33,012 nt of DNA from an uncultured Clostridia bacterium (GTDB taxonomy: Bacteria > Bacillota > Clostridia > TANB77 > CAG-508), in the NCBI GenBank assembly GCA_947632535.1, contig CANRPR010000017.1, positions 1 to 33,012 on the forward strand, written 5' to 3'. Made by a program: the position numbers and the translations under genes. Within the stretch, counting starts at the first letter, position 1. Every line of letters begins with the position of its first letter. The notes beneath the pieces were generated by a model, which saw only the letters and a program-made list of their open reading frames with translations, was not told where the DNA came from and did not search any database. Below, piece after piece: positions 7,371-15,461 of this stretch.

Positions 7371-7925
7371 ATGGTTTGGATTATTGTAGGAATCATTGTT
7401 TTAATAGTTATTTTTATAATATCTATATACAATGGTTTAGTAAGAAGTAGATTGAAAGCTCAAAATGCTTGGAGTCAAATTGATGTTCAACTACAAAGAA
7501 GATTTGATTTAATACCAAATTTAGTAGAAACTGTAAAAGGATATATGGCTCATGAAGAGGGGGTTTTAACTAAAGTAACAGAATTAAGAACTTCTTGGGC
7601 AAAAGCAAGTACTGTTGCAGAAAAAGCCGAATTGGATAATCAATTAAGTAATTCTTTGAAAACAATTATGGCTGTTTCAGAAAATTATCCTGATTTGAAG
7701 GCTAATCAGAACTTTTCTGAGTTACAAGAAGAATTAAGAAATACAGAAAATAAAATATCTTTTTCTAGACAATTCTATAATGACAGTGTTACTATTTATA
7801 ACACAAAATTAGAAGTTTTCCCTTCTAATATAATAGCTAATATGTTTAATTTCAAGCCTGAAGATTTATTCAAAGCTGAATCTGATGAGGCTAGAAAAAA
7901 TGTAAAAGTTGATTTTAATAAATAA
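7371..7925 (+). CDS. lemA: LemA family protein
   Basis: This 184-residue protein has an N-terminal membrane anchor (about 2-23) followed by the helical LemA domain. The hallmark SQIDVQLQRRFDLIPNLVETVKGYM lies near residues 37-60, and the FSRQFYNDSVTIYN and FPSNIIANMFNF motifs near the C-terminus are typical. The function of LemA is unclear. In many bacteria it is encoded beside a membrane M48 peptidase, as here, which suggests a joint role in membrane protein quality control or envelope stress. AAGGAGG lies 8 bases before the ATG. An intercistronic hairpin separates it from htpX. Confidence 0.93.
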   Translation: MVWIIVGIIVLIVIFIISIYNGLVRSRLKAQNAWSQIDVQLQRRFDLIPNLVETVKGYMAHEEGVLTKVTELRTSWAKASTVAEKAELDNQLSNSLKTIMAVSENYPDLKANQNFSELQEELRNTENKISFSRQFYNDSVTIYNTKLEVFPSNIIANMFNFKPEDLFKAESDEARKNVKVDFNK

Positions 7926-7934
7926 TAAAAGGAT

Positions 7935-7963
7935 ATGTCCTTCAATTAATAATTGCAGGACAT
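7935..7963 (+). terminator. Intercistronic hairpin between lemA and htpX (possible partial terminator)
   Basis: ATGTCCT pairs with AGGACAT, and after one mismatch CAATT pairs with AATTG around an AAT loop. A short T-run and then ATTTTTT follow before the htpX ribosome-binding site AAGGTGAT. It may attenuate transcription or protect lemA mRNA. Confidence 0.5.
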
Positions 7964-7989
7964 TTTCCATATTTTTTAAGGTGATAATT

Positions 7990-8886
7990 ATGTTTGAAGA
8001 TATAAGAAGAAATAAAATAAAAACTGCTGGAATTGTTGGCATATTCATTTTTTTAGTTACTTTAATTGTATATTATATTTGTATAGCATTTGACTTAGGT
8101 AGTGTTTCTATTGTAATTGCTATGGTATTTTCATTTACATCTGCCTTCGCAACATATTATAATTGTGACAAAATTGTTCTTGCATCTTGTAGAGCTCGTC
8201 CTGCAACACAGGAAGAGGATTTGAAGTTAGTGAATATTTTGGATGCATTAGTTGTAAGTAGTGGACTAACTACCAAACCAAAATTGTATGTTGTTGAAGA
8301 TGCACAGCCAAATGCTTTTGCTACTGGAAGGAATCCAGAACATGCAATTATTTGTGTTACAACTGGTCTTTTAGAAAAACTTGATTACTACGAACTAGAA
8401 GGCGTTGTTGCTCATGAACTAGGACATATAAAGAATTATGATATTATGCTTAGTGCTGTTGTATCTGTTATGGTTGGTTTCATAGTTATAATAACTGATT
8501 GGCTTGCTCGTTCTTTTATGTGGCGTGATAGCGATGGTGATGATGATAGTAGCTCTAATGCTATTATTATGATTGTTGGAATCTTGTTGATATCTCTATC
8601 TCCAATTTTTGCAAAACTATTACAATTAGCAGTATCTAGAAGGAGAGAATTTTTAGCTGATGCTACTGCTATACAATTTACAAGGAATCCAGAAGGCTTG
8701 ATTTCTGCTTTGCAAAAAATTTCAAGCGATCCAAATGAATTGCGTACAGCTAGTGCAGCAACTGCTCATATGTACATTGCAGAACCTTTTAGAAAAAATG
8801 CTACAAATGGCAGAAAACATGCTAGTTGGTTTTCTACACATCCTAGCATAGAAGATCGTATAGAAGCATTAAGGAATATTAAATAA
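7990..8886 (+). CDS. htpX: HtpX-like M48 membrane zinc metalloprotease
   Basis: I chose the ATG at 7990, seven bases after AAGGTGAT, giving 298 residues; the frame is open further upstream but without a ribosome-binding site. Two N-terminal membrane helices (about 15-60) precede the M48 domain. The catalytic HELGH with surrounding VVAHELGHIKNYD sits around residue 140. Another membrane pair spans roughly 155-215, and the third zinc ligand is in RRREFLADATA. The C-terminal STHPSIEDRIEALR is characteristic of HtpX. The enzyme degrades misfolded membrane proteins. It pairs with lemA in an operon. Its last 18 bases overlap the 3' end of the opposite-strand tatD. Confidence 0.93.
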   Translation: MFEDIRRNKIKTAGIVGIFIFLVTLIVYYICIAFDLGSVSIVIAMVFSFTSAFATYYNCDKIVLASCRARPATQEEDLKLVNILDALVVSSGLTTKPKLYVVEDAQPNAFATGRNPEHAIICVTTGLLEKLDYYELEGVVAHELGHIKNYDIMLSAVVSVMVGFIVIITDWLARSFMWRDSDGDDDSSSNAIIMIVGILLISLSPIFAKLLQLAVSRRREFLADATAIQFTRNPEGLISALQKISSDPNELRTASAATAHMYIAEPFRKNATNGRKHASWFSTHPSIEDRIEALRNIK

Positions 8887-9666
8887 TGTAGATGCATTGT
8901 TATATGTAATTTTTGCAATTTCTTCAATTTTCATTTGTTTTACTTCAGCAATTTTTTGTGCTATGTATTGCAAATTGCTAGAATCATTGCGTTGCCCTCT
9001 CTTAGGCTCTGGTGATAAATATGGACTGTCCGTTTCAATTAACATTCTATTATTAGGAACTAATTCGATAATTTCTTGTGCATTTTTCGAATTTTTGAAA
9101 GTAACAGGTCCACAAAAAGAAATATAAAAACCTAGTTTTAAAGTTTCTTTAACCAGTTCTCTATTTAGAGGGCAACAATGCATCATTCCTTTTTTATTTG
9201 GAGCATATTGTCTTAATATGTCTATTGTATCCTGTATAGCTTCTCGTGTATGAATCACTACTGGCAAATTCAATTCATTAGCTAATTCTAGCTGTGCAAT
9301 AAAATATTCTTTTTGCTCATTTTTATTTTCTTTATTCCAATAATAATCTAACCCTATCTCACCAATAGCTACAACTTTCGAGTTAGCAGCCATTTTTTTT
9401 ATTTTTTTCATTTTGTTTGATAGTGTGTCCACATTTTCTTCTATATCATTAGGTGATATTCCACATGTTGTATATATTTGTGGATATTTATTAGCTAATT
9501 CTATGCCTTCTTGAGAAGAAGTAAGACTATATCCAGCACTTATTATTTTTGTAATATTGCTTTCTTGATAGAGCTTCTGTATCAATACATCTCTATCTAT
9601 ATTAAATTTCTCATCATTATAATGTGCATGTGCATCAAAAAATTCCATATTAATTATAGGAGGCAT
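8869..9666 (-). CDS. tatD: TatD family metal-dependent deoxyribonuclease
   Basis: The 265-residue TIM-barrel hydrolase shows all TatD metal-ligand motifs: FDAHAHYND, IGEIGLDYYW, VVIHTREA, MMHCCPL and IETDSPYL. GQRNDSSNL and a TYNNASTLF C-terminus are also typical. TatD/YcfH-type proteins are 3'-5' DNA exonucleases or related phosphodiesterases. GGAGG nine bases before ATG 9666 supports this start, although MEFFDAH (9648) aligns best with the family. It ends inside htpX (18-base convergent overlap). acpS lies 29 bases upstream, so the two are probably cotranscribed. Confidence 0.93.
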   Translation of the reverse strand: MPPIINMEFFDAHAHYNDEKFNIDRDVLIQKLYQESNITKIISAGYSLTSSQEGIELANKYPQIYTTCGISPNDIEENVDTLSNKMKKIKKMAANSKVVAIGEIGLDYYWNKENKNEQKEYFIAQLELANELNLPVVIHTREAIQDTIDILRQYAPNKKGMMHCCPLNRELVKETLKLGFYISFCGPVTFKNSKNAQEIIELVPNNRMLIETDSPYLSPEPKRGQRNDSSNLQYIAQKIAEVKQMKIEEIAKITYNNASTLFNIP

Positions 9667-9695
9667 TTTTTAATACCTCCTCTCCTTTCCTATTT

Positions 9696-10076
9696 TTAAT
9701 AACTTTCATAGATAACAACTACATTTGCTACAGCATACTGTTTGCAATGTGATATGCTAATATCTATTGATTTAATTTGATCAAATCTCTTATTAATAAA
9801 ATGTATATATGGCTTACCCGTCTTATCATTTAATATTTCGGCATCCTTCCAATCCATCGCATATTTGTCTTTTAAAATGTTAGATAGTGCCTTAAAAATG
9901 GCCTCTTTTGCAGCAAATCTTGCAGCATAATGCTGATACTTAACATTTTTCTTGCTTTCGCAATATTGAATTTCACAATCTGTATAAATTTTGTTTATAA
10001 ACTTTTCCTTAAGTCCTTCAATTGACTCTTTAATTCTATCAATTTCTATAATATCTGTTCCACAACTAATATTCAA
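9696..10076 (-). CDS. acpS: Holo-[acyl-carrier-protein] synthase
   Basis: At 126 residues this is normal AcpS length. It transfers 4'-phosphopantetheine from CoA to acyl carrier protein. The magnesium-binding motifs are seen in GTDIIEIDRI (Asp8) and AARFAAKEAIFKAL (Glu58), and ISHCKQYAVA near the end matches the family. AGGAGG precedes the ATG. It sits between the unassigned membrane protein (19-base gap upstream) and tatD. The usual neighbour alr is absent. Confidence 0.95.
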   Translation of the reverse strand: MNISCGTDIIEIDRIKESIEGLKEKFINKIYTDCEIQYCESKKNVKYQHYAARFAAKEAIFKALSNILKDKYAMDWKDAEILNDKTGKPYIHFINKRFDQIKSIDISISHCKQYAVANVVVIYESY

Positions 10077-10092
10077 TTTTTACCTCCTGTCA

Positions 10093-10106
10093 TCCCTATT
10101 TGGACA
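10093..10106. repeat. Fragment of the 34-bp module
   Basis: TCCCTATTTGGACA is identical to 1912-1925 of the repeat region and is followed by TTTTC, as in the palindrome's first half. It covers the last codons and stop of the unassigned upstream gene and lies just before the acpS ribosome-binding site. It may be a remnant of the same element. Confidence 0.45.
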
Positions 10107-11340
10107 TTTTCATTAATACTACAAAATTTAATATATTTAGTATTAGTGAAATTATTAATACTAGTAGGATGAATTTGTTTATTGTGTTTTCTTTTTCAAG
10201 GTTTAGTTCTTTGTATGCTATGTCGTATTTGTTTTTTATGCTGTTATATAGTTTGTCTAGTTGTAATACGTCTTTGTATTCTTGATACATTTGGCTGCCT
10301 TCGTCTTCGTCTGTTATTTCTTGTATCCATAGTTGTTTTGTGAATTTTACAAATTTCTGCCTTGTTTTGTTGTTTTTTATTTTTAAAATAGATTTGAATT
10401 CGCTTTCTATTTTTTTTAAGTATAGTTTTTCGTATAGTGCTAAGATGTATGTGTAAAGGTATTGATTTTCATAGTTGTATGGTAATTTTGTGTAGTTGTA
10501 TGTGTCTATTCCTGTGGTTAGGAGTGTTGTACCTAATTTTGAATATGCAATTTTTATATATTTTGAGTCTGCAATTGTTTTTATTTTGTTGTTCTCAAAA
10601 TTAGATTTGTTGCTGTCTGGTAGTATGTTGGCATATTTTAAAAATTCGTGTTCTATTGTGCTGAAGTCTTTTTCTTCATTCCAATATCTTGAATCTATAC
10701 ATGCATATGAATATGTATAGAATCGGTTTGTATCTATATTTATTTGCCTGTTTTCTATTTTTGTACCAGTTATTTCTTTTATAAGTTCATTTATCTTTTT
10801 TATATCACTAAAGGTACTAGCTTGTATTTTTATGTTTTCATATTGTTTTAGGTTGTTTACATCTGAATTTATGTCCCTAAATTTATAATTAAAGTTTAGT
10901 AAATTGGAAAAGTCTTCTGAATCTTCTATATTAGTTTTTATGCATAGAAAGCATATTCCTGTATTAAAACATATTATTGATATTTTACTAATTTTGAAGA
11001 ATATACCATCTTCTTCTCCAGTTTTTCCTTGTAAACCTTGATTTATTTCATAATTAAATATTGTGCATCCTTGTTTTGCAAGTATAGTTGCTTGTAGTTT
11101 GTCGTCAAACTCTTCGAATTTTCTTATTTTCTCTTTGTTATATTCAAAGTTTTGAAACATGAATTTCTTTATTACTGGCAAGAAGTATGTATATATTTCC
11201 ATGTCCTTTTCTTTTTGCATGAATTGTATTTTGCATTTTCTATTTCTAATTAGTTTTAATAAGTATTTTTCATATCGGCTTTCTTTTATAATGTACGGAT
11301 GTATAAAATAAGTATATTGATATTTTGTCTTTAGTTCCAT
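10096..11340 (-). CDS. Unrecognised protein with a C-terminal membrane anchor
   Basis: I do not recognise this 414-residue protein. It has no N-terminal signal. Residues up to about 380 look soluble, rich in Lys, Asn, Ile and Tyr, with helical stretches. The C-terminus is a coiled region (YNSIKNKYDIAYKELNLEKE), then one membrane segment (about 390-410) and the short tail VVLMKMSK. This arrangement vaguely recalls CorA-like or RMD1/YagE (DUF155) proteins, but no GMN motif is present. A GTG at 11349 is in frame, but GAGAGG overlaps it too closely, so ATG 11340 is preferred. It lies 33 bases behind the WG-repeat gene and 19 bases before acpS, so it is probably cotranscribed with both. Confidence 0.8.
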   Translation of the reverse strand: MELKTKYQYTYFIHPYIIKESRYEKYLLKLIRNRKCKIQFMQKEKDMEIYTYFLPVIKKFMFQNFEYNKEKIRKFEEFDDKLQATILAKQGCTIFNYEINQGLQGKTGEEDGIFFKISKISIICFNTGICFLCIKTNIEDSEDFSNLLNFNYKFRDINSDVNNLKQYENIKIQASTFSDIKKINELIKEITGTKIENRQINIDTNRFYTYSYACIDSRYWNEEKDFSTIEHEFLKYANILPDSNKSNFENNKIKTIADSKYIKIAYSKLGTTLLTTGIDTYNYTKLPYNYENQYLYTYILALYEKLYLKKIESEFKSILKIKNNKTRQKFVKFTKQLWIQEITDEDEGSQMYQEYKDVLQLDKLYNSIKNKYDIAYKELNLEKENTINKFILLVLIISLILNILNFVVLMKMSK

Positions 11341-11373
11341 ATTATTCACTTTCCTCTCACATTTTTATATTTG

Positions 11374-12900
11374 TTAATTCTCCATATCTGTGTAATAGTT
11401 TAAATTTATATCCATTCCGTAATGCCATTTTCCTATAAAATCAATAATTATGTTAGAAGCTAATTCATATTTTGGCTCTACAACTTGATTTCCTTCTTTA
11501 TCTAGTGCACCCCATTTTCCATCTTTTTTTACTGCTATAAATCCATACTGATTTTGTTCAGTTGCATCGTCATATTGATAAGGTACTATTATCTGGTTAT
11601 TTTTATCTACAAAACCATACTTTCCATCTTGCTTACTTAAGAATAATGTGTTTTGATTTAAAAAGTCTTGTGCTGATTTTTCTTCAAGTTTAAAGTTATA
11701 ATATTTGTATTGATCACCTATTCTCATTCTAAGGTATTCTTTATCCTTATTAATTTCTGATAGTATTCCAACTAGCTTTTCTTCTAAGTTACTGTTTAGT
11801 ATTTTTGTTTCCGCACTGTCTGATATATCTAGGCAATAGAAACTTGCTTCTTTTTGGTATGTAATGTTTGAATATTCTATTGGTATTACTACTTCTTTAT
11901 TTGTATTGATTATTCCATATTTATCTGATTTTTTTGCTATGTAGTATTCTTCTGTTGCTGTTTTTAATTCTTGATATTCTGCTGGTATTACTTCTGTTCC
12001 ATCTAATTTCATAACTCCCATTTGATTATTCTTTACAAATATTATTTGATTTGTAGTAATTTCCTTAACATCGTCAAATTTATTTTCTAATATTGTTGTT
12101 TGTTCGTTATTTACTAACTTTAATGTACCATTTTCTTTTACTACATACATGTCATTTCCTGTTACTTGTTTTACTTCGTCGTATTTTTCTTCTAATGCTA
12201 CTTTTTTGTCCAAAGTGATAATTCCTTGTTTTTTATCTTGATTAGTAACTATATATCCTAGTTTATAGTTTTCTTCTGATAGTGGCTTTATTTCTTGATA
12301 CTTTGGTTCAATTATAATATTTCCTTCATTGTTGCATAATCCAAGTAGGTTATCTTTTTTTATTATTATACTATTTTCTACTCCTTTTATTGAGAAGATT
12401 TCGTCATATTCTGGAGCTAATATTTCTTTACCTTTAAAATTAATTAAACCGTATTTACCATTTTTTTGTACTTTTAGTATTCCTTTTTCATACCATATAT
12501 TATTGTTTTTATCATAATTTTCTACTGCTTGAACTTGGTCATATCCGGTAAATTGCTCTTTAGAATTAGAATTTATTACTTTTGTTTTAAATGTATTATC
12601 TTCATAATTTACATCATAAGTGCAAATAAAAATATCTTCTTTGTTATCTGGGATTACGATAGCTTCCTGATATGTTGGTTCTATTACTATTTCGCCTTTT
12701 CCATTTATTACTCCCCATTTTTCATTTGTATATACTGGATAATAAGTTGTTGCTGCTATTTTTTCTTGTTTACCTGAATTTTTTAGTAATGTTTTTATTG
12801 CAATTATAAACATGATTATAACTATTATTGCTAAAATAACTGCTACAACTTTTTTTATATTTAGCTTTGGTTCTTCATTATATCTTCTTGCTCTACTCAT
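11374..12900 (-). CDS. Membrane-anchored WG-repeat protein
   Basis: The 508-residue protein has a short basic cytoplasmic N-terminus, one membrane helix (about 15-38) and an external region built from about eight WG/KWG repeats. Clear copies are KWGVINGKGEIVIEPTY, KYGLINFKGKEILAPEY, KYGIINTNKEVVIPIEY, KYGFVDKNNQIIVPYQY and KWGALDKEGNQVVEPKY; others have degenerate Trp positions. WG repeats form beta-propeller-like binding surfaces. Such proteins are common in Clostridia and Bacteroidetes, with unknown ligands. GGAGG precedes the ATG and a promoter lies about 40 bases upstream, so it probably starts the operon with the unassigned protein, acpS and tatD. Confidence 0.88.
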   Translation of the reverse strand: MSRARRYNEEPKLNIKKVVAVILAIIVIIMFIIAIKTLLKNSGKQEKIAATTYYPVYTNEKWGVINGKGEIVIEPTYQEAIVIPDNKEDIFICTYDVNYEDNTFKTKVINSNSKEQFTGYDQVQAVENYDKNNNIWYEKGILKVQKNGKYGLINFKGKEILAPEYDEIFSIKGVENSIIIKKDNLLGLCNNEGNIIIEPKYQEIKPLSEENYKLGYIVTNQDKKQGIITLDKKVALEEKYDEVKQVTGNDMYVVKENGTLKLVNNEQTTILENKFDDVKEITTNQIIFVKNNQMGVMKLDGTEVIPAEYQELKTATEEYYIAKKSDKYGIINTNKEVVIPIEYSNITYQKEASFYCLDISDSAETKILNSNLEEKLVGILSEINKDKEYLRMRIGDQYKYYNFKLEEKSAQDFLNQNTLFLSKQDGKYGFVDKNNQIIVPYQYDDATEQNQYGFIAVKKDGKWGALDKEGNQVVEPKYELASNIIIDFIGKWHYGMDINLNYYTDMEN

Positions 12901-12937
12901 ATTTAACCTCCAAATTATATGCTATAAATTTATATAT

Positions 12938-12966
12938 ATTATATATTTATTTTATTTAAATTTCAA
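12938..12966 (-). promoter_or_regulatory. Promoter of the WG-repeat operon
   Basis: On the minus strand TTGAAA (12966-12961), a 17-base spacer and TATAAT (12943-12938). It is back to back with the bactofilin-like gene promoter, 15 bases apart. Confidence 0.6.
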
Positions 12967-12981
12967 TATTTATTCAAAATA

Positions 12982-13010
12982 TTGACAAATTCGATTTTAA
13001 GTTATATATT
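12982..13010 (+). promoter_or_regulatory. Promoter of the bactofilin-like gene
   Basis: TTGACA (12982-12987), a 17-base spacer and TATATT (13005-13010). AAGGAGG follows about 18 bases later, ahead of the ATG at 13040. Confidence 0.7.
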
Positions 13011-13039
13011 GTAAAAAAATATTATAAGGAGGAAAAATA

Positions 13040-14323
13040 ATGTTAAAAAAGAGCAAATTATTAGTTTCATGCATTATTGCAATGTTATTATTTACTACTT
13101 TATGTTTTGCAACAGATGTAAATGATAATACAGAAAATTCAATTACTACTATGTCAGCCGATGGAGAAACTTCTGTAGAAACACCTATTGAACCACGCAG
13201 TGAGGAAGACGCTATTTCAAATGAAGGTGAGGATTCTAACGAGAATTCTGAAGAAGCTACTGATGGTGAGGATTCTACTGAAGGTGAAGACTCTGTAAGT
13301 GCTGACGATATTTATAATGATAATTTAACCATGATTGCTACAGATGTAAAAATGGATAAATTAGTAGATGGTAATGTATATTTAGTAGGAAGTAATGTTG
13401 AAATAACAGGACAGGTAAATGGAAATTTATTTGTTTTTGGAAATAATGTTACTTTCTCTGATAGTTCATATATTGTTAATTCTGTATATGTTTTCGCAAA
13501 TACTGTAAAATACGAAGGAATCTGTTCTGATTTACATGTTTTTGCAAACAAATTAGACATTCCATATTCTGAACAAACATGTTTTGTTTTTAGAGATTTA
13601 AGTGTTTATGCTACATCTTTCAACTTTGCTGGTGGTGTAGGTAGAAACGCTCATGTTGTTTCACCTGACTTTACTTTCTCAACAGCTGAAAATGAAGCAG
13701 GTATTGTATATGGAAATTTGAATTACTCATCTTCTAATGAACTTGAATTATCTGAAGAATTTGTAGAAGGCGAAGTTCAATATTCAAAATTAAATGCAGA
13801 AACTAACACTATGTCAACAAAAGATATTATTATTAGCAAATTATTAAGTTTAGGAACAGCAATTTTATATGTGGTTGTGATATACTTACTTGCATTAGTT
13901 GTCGCTCCCGGATTTGCAAAGAAATCTGATGCTAAATTAAAATCAATTTTACCTGCTTTTGGAATTGGTTTATTATCTGTAATAGTTGTATTGATATTAT
14001 TCATAGCTTTACTTTATACTGTTATGGGTGCTGGATTGGCATTTATGTTTGTTGGCATTTACATCTTCGCAATTGCCATAGCTTCTAGTATTTTATCAAT
14101 TCATATTGCAAATTCATTGAAGGAAAAGATTAAAGCAACTTCTAAAGTAAAATTTGTTTTATTACTATTAGCTATAACTATAATTTTATGGTTATTAAAA
14201 CAAATTCCTTATGTTGGTGCAATTGTTTCATTCATTATTCTTATGAGTGGTAGTGGTCTATTCTTTATGAATTTAGTAAAATTACCAACAAAAGAAAAAG
14301 TAGAAACAAAATCAGAAAATTAA
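13040..14323 (+). CDS. Secreted bactofilin-like (polymer-forming) domain fused to a multi-pass membrane region
   Basis: The 427-residue protein begins with a signal peptide (about 1-24, ending LCFA). An acidic low-complexity region follows (about 25-90, repeated GEDS/EDS). From about 95 to 220 is a beta-helix-like stretch with repeats such as DGNVYLVGSNVEITG, NGNLFVFGNNV and DLHVFANKL, the pattern of polymer-forming/bactofilin and related beta-solenoid proteins. The C-terminal 170 residues hold about five membrane helices (265-415). The beta-solenoid therefore lies outside the cell, unlike classical cytosolic bactofilins. Similar proteins are usually called polymer-forming cytoskeletal proteins, without proven function. 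It is monocistronic, with its own promoter and a strong terminator. Confidence 0.8.
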   Translation: MLKKSKLLVSCIIAMLLFTTLCFATDVNDNTENSITTMSADGETSVETPIEPRSEEDAISNEGEDSNENSEEATDGEDSTEGEDSVSADDIYNDNLTMIATDVKMDKLVDGNVYLVGSNVEITGQVNGNLFVFGNNVTFSDSSYIVNSVYVFANTVKYEGICSDLHVFANKLDIPYSEQTCFVFRDLSVYATSFNFAGGVGRNAHVVSPDFTFSTAENEAGIVYGNLNYSSSNELELSEEFVEGEVQYSKLNAETNTMSTKDIIISKLLSLGTAILYVVVIYLLALVVAPGFAKKSDAKLKSILPAFGIGLLSVIVVLILFIALLYTVMGAGLAFMFVGIYIFAIAIASSILSIHIANSLKEKIKATSKVKFVLLLLAITIILWLLKQIPYVGAIVSFIILMSGSGLFFMNLVKLPTKEKVETKSEN

Positions 14324-14330
14324 TAATTTG

Positions 14331-14359
14331 GCGGGTGGTCAATGACCACCCGCTTTTTT
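14331..14359 (+). terminator. Strong intrinsic terminator of the bactofilin-like gene
   Basis: GCGGGTGGTC-AAT-GACCACCCGC forms a perfect GC-rich 10-bp stem followed by TTTTTT. It is the clearest terminator in the window. The final T's reach the stop codon of the converging gene. Confidence 0.93.
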
Positions 14360-15314
14360 AAGCTTTTTGTTGAGTCCTCAAATCACATCTTTCTTCAATC
14401 TCTTCCATGATTTCTAATGCTTTCTCATATGTTGGGCATTCATAATATATGGAACCAAGAACATCGTAAATTTTGATTACATTGTCCATATACAATTTTT
14501 CTTTTATCATATCGCGCATAACCCTGGTAATAATCCGGCTATCTACATTATTCATGCTTTTAAACAATATGACATTGTTTCCTTCTTCGTCTGTTCCTTT
14601 TAGGATATTACCTTGCTGAATAATATAGTTGTGATATTTTGAAATGTACTTGCTTATCATATGTTCTTTTATTTTTGGTTCACCTTGACAGTCAAAATAT
14701 AAAGTGCTAATTGAGCCATTCTCTACTGAATATGTAACATATTCATTGCCTTTATCATATATATGGTAATATTGCCCATTTATAATAACTCCAATAAAAT
14801 AATTGTTACGCTCCCGCTCTTCTATGGAATCTGATATTTTCCGTATTTCAAACCGGTATCCCTGTTCTTCTCCAAGATTTATTAGCATTGTATAATACAG
14901 GCTACCACAGCTTATGAAACATCTAGAGCTATTAATATGTTGTCTATACTTTTTAAAGGTTACTTTATCAACATATGCCCTATTTATGTTCTCATTTTGC
15001 CGATCTATGCTTATTAATTCTGATGTTTCAGAATTATATAATACTTCACATTCGGCTAAAGAGTACATCCTAAGGCAATGTTTCCTTATATAGTCTGCCT
15101 CATTATCTGTTGAAATATCTTGTATTCCAACCGTATCAACAAGTTCTCGTCTTTTTCTAATTTCATAGATTTTTTCTCTTATGAAAATTAAGAACCAGCC
15201 AATTAAACAACATACAACAAATGCACCTACAAGTAATTCTAGCATCTCAAGAAATGCATTCATTGCATCTCTAATACCTGTTGCTAGTCCCGTTAGTAAC
15301 AACATTTCTTTCAT
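14358..15314 (-). CDS. Unrecognised membrane-anchored protein
   Basis: I do not recognise this 318-residue protein. It has an N-terminal amphipathic stretch and one membrane helix (about 25-47), then a basic REKIYEIRKRRE segment and a soluble mixed alpha/beta region. There are scattered Cys residues (CLRMYSLAECEVLY, SRCFISCG), and the C-terminus is charged and helical (EKALEIMEEIEERCD). The ATG follows GGAGGACAT. Codon use differs somewhat from its neighbours: CGG, CGC and CGT arginine codons occur besides AGA. It has its own promoter, about 120 bases upstream, and a leader with an extra GGAGGG and a palindrome. It may be lineage-specific or acquired. Confidence 0.7.
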   Translation of the reverse strand: MKEMLLLTGLATGIRDAMNAFLEMLELLVGAFVVCCLIGWFLIFIREKIYEIRKRRELVDTVGIQDISTDNEADYIRKHCLRMYSLAECEVLYNSETSELISIDRQNENINRAYVDKVTFKKYRQHINSSRCFISCGSLYYTMLINLGEEQGYRFEIRKISDSIEERERNNYFIGVIINGQYYHIYDKGNEYVTYSVENGSISTLYFDCQGEPKIKEHMISKYISKYHNYIIQQGNILKGTDEEGNNVILFKSMNNVDSRIITRVMRDMIKEKLYMDNVIKIYDVLGSIYYECPTYEKALEIMEEIEERCDLRTQQKA

Positions 15315-15386
15315 TTTAATATGTCCTCCATCTCATTTTGCATTATTTTGATAAAACTGAAAAAAAATAATTTTCCTACCCTCCTT

Positions 15387-15406
15387 ACTATAAAATTTTT
15401 TATAGT
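15387..15406. repeat. AT-rich palindrome in the leader of the 318-residue protein
   Basis: ACTATAAAA and TTTTATAGT arms (9 bp) lie in the transcribed leader, next to an AAGGAGGG sequence. Downstream, ATG at 15345 opens a 10-codon frame (MQNEMEDILK) whose TGA overlaps the gene's ATG, so a small leader peptide is possible but weakly supported. Confidence 0.4.
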
Positions 15407-15432
15407 TTTTATAAAACAAAAACCGTTGTTAT

Positions 15433-15461
15433 AGTATATTACTTTTATATTACTTTGTCAA
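15433..15461 (-). promoter_or_regulatory. Promoter of the 318-residue protein gene
   Basis: TTGACA (15461-15456), a 17-base spacer and TATACT (15438-15433) on the minus strand, immediately after the rpe stop codon. It separates this gene from the rsgA-rpe transcript, though readthrough is possible. Confidence 0.7.
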
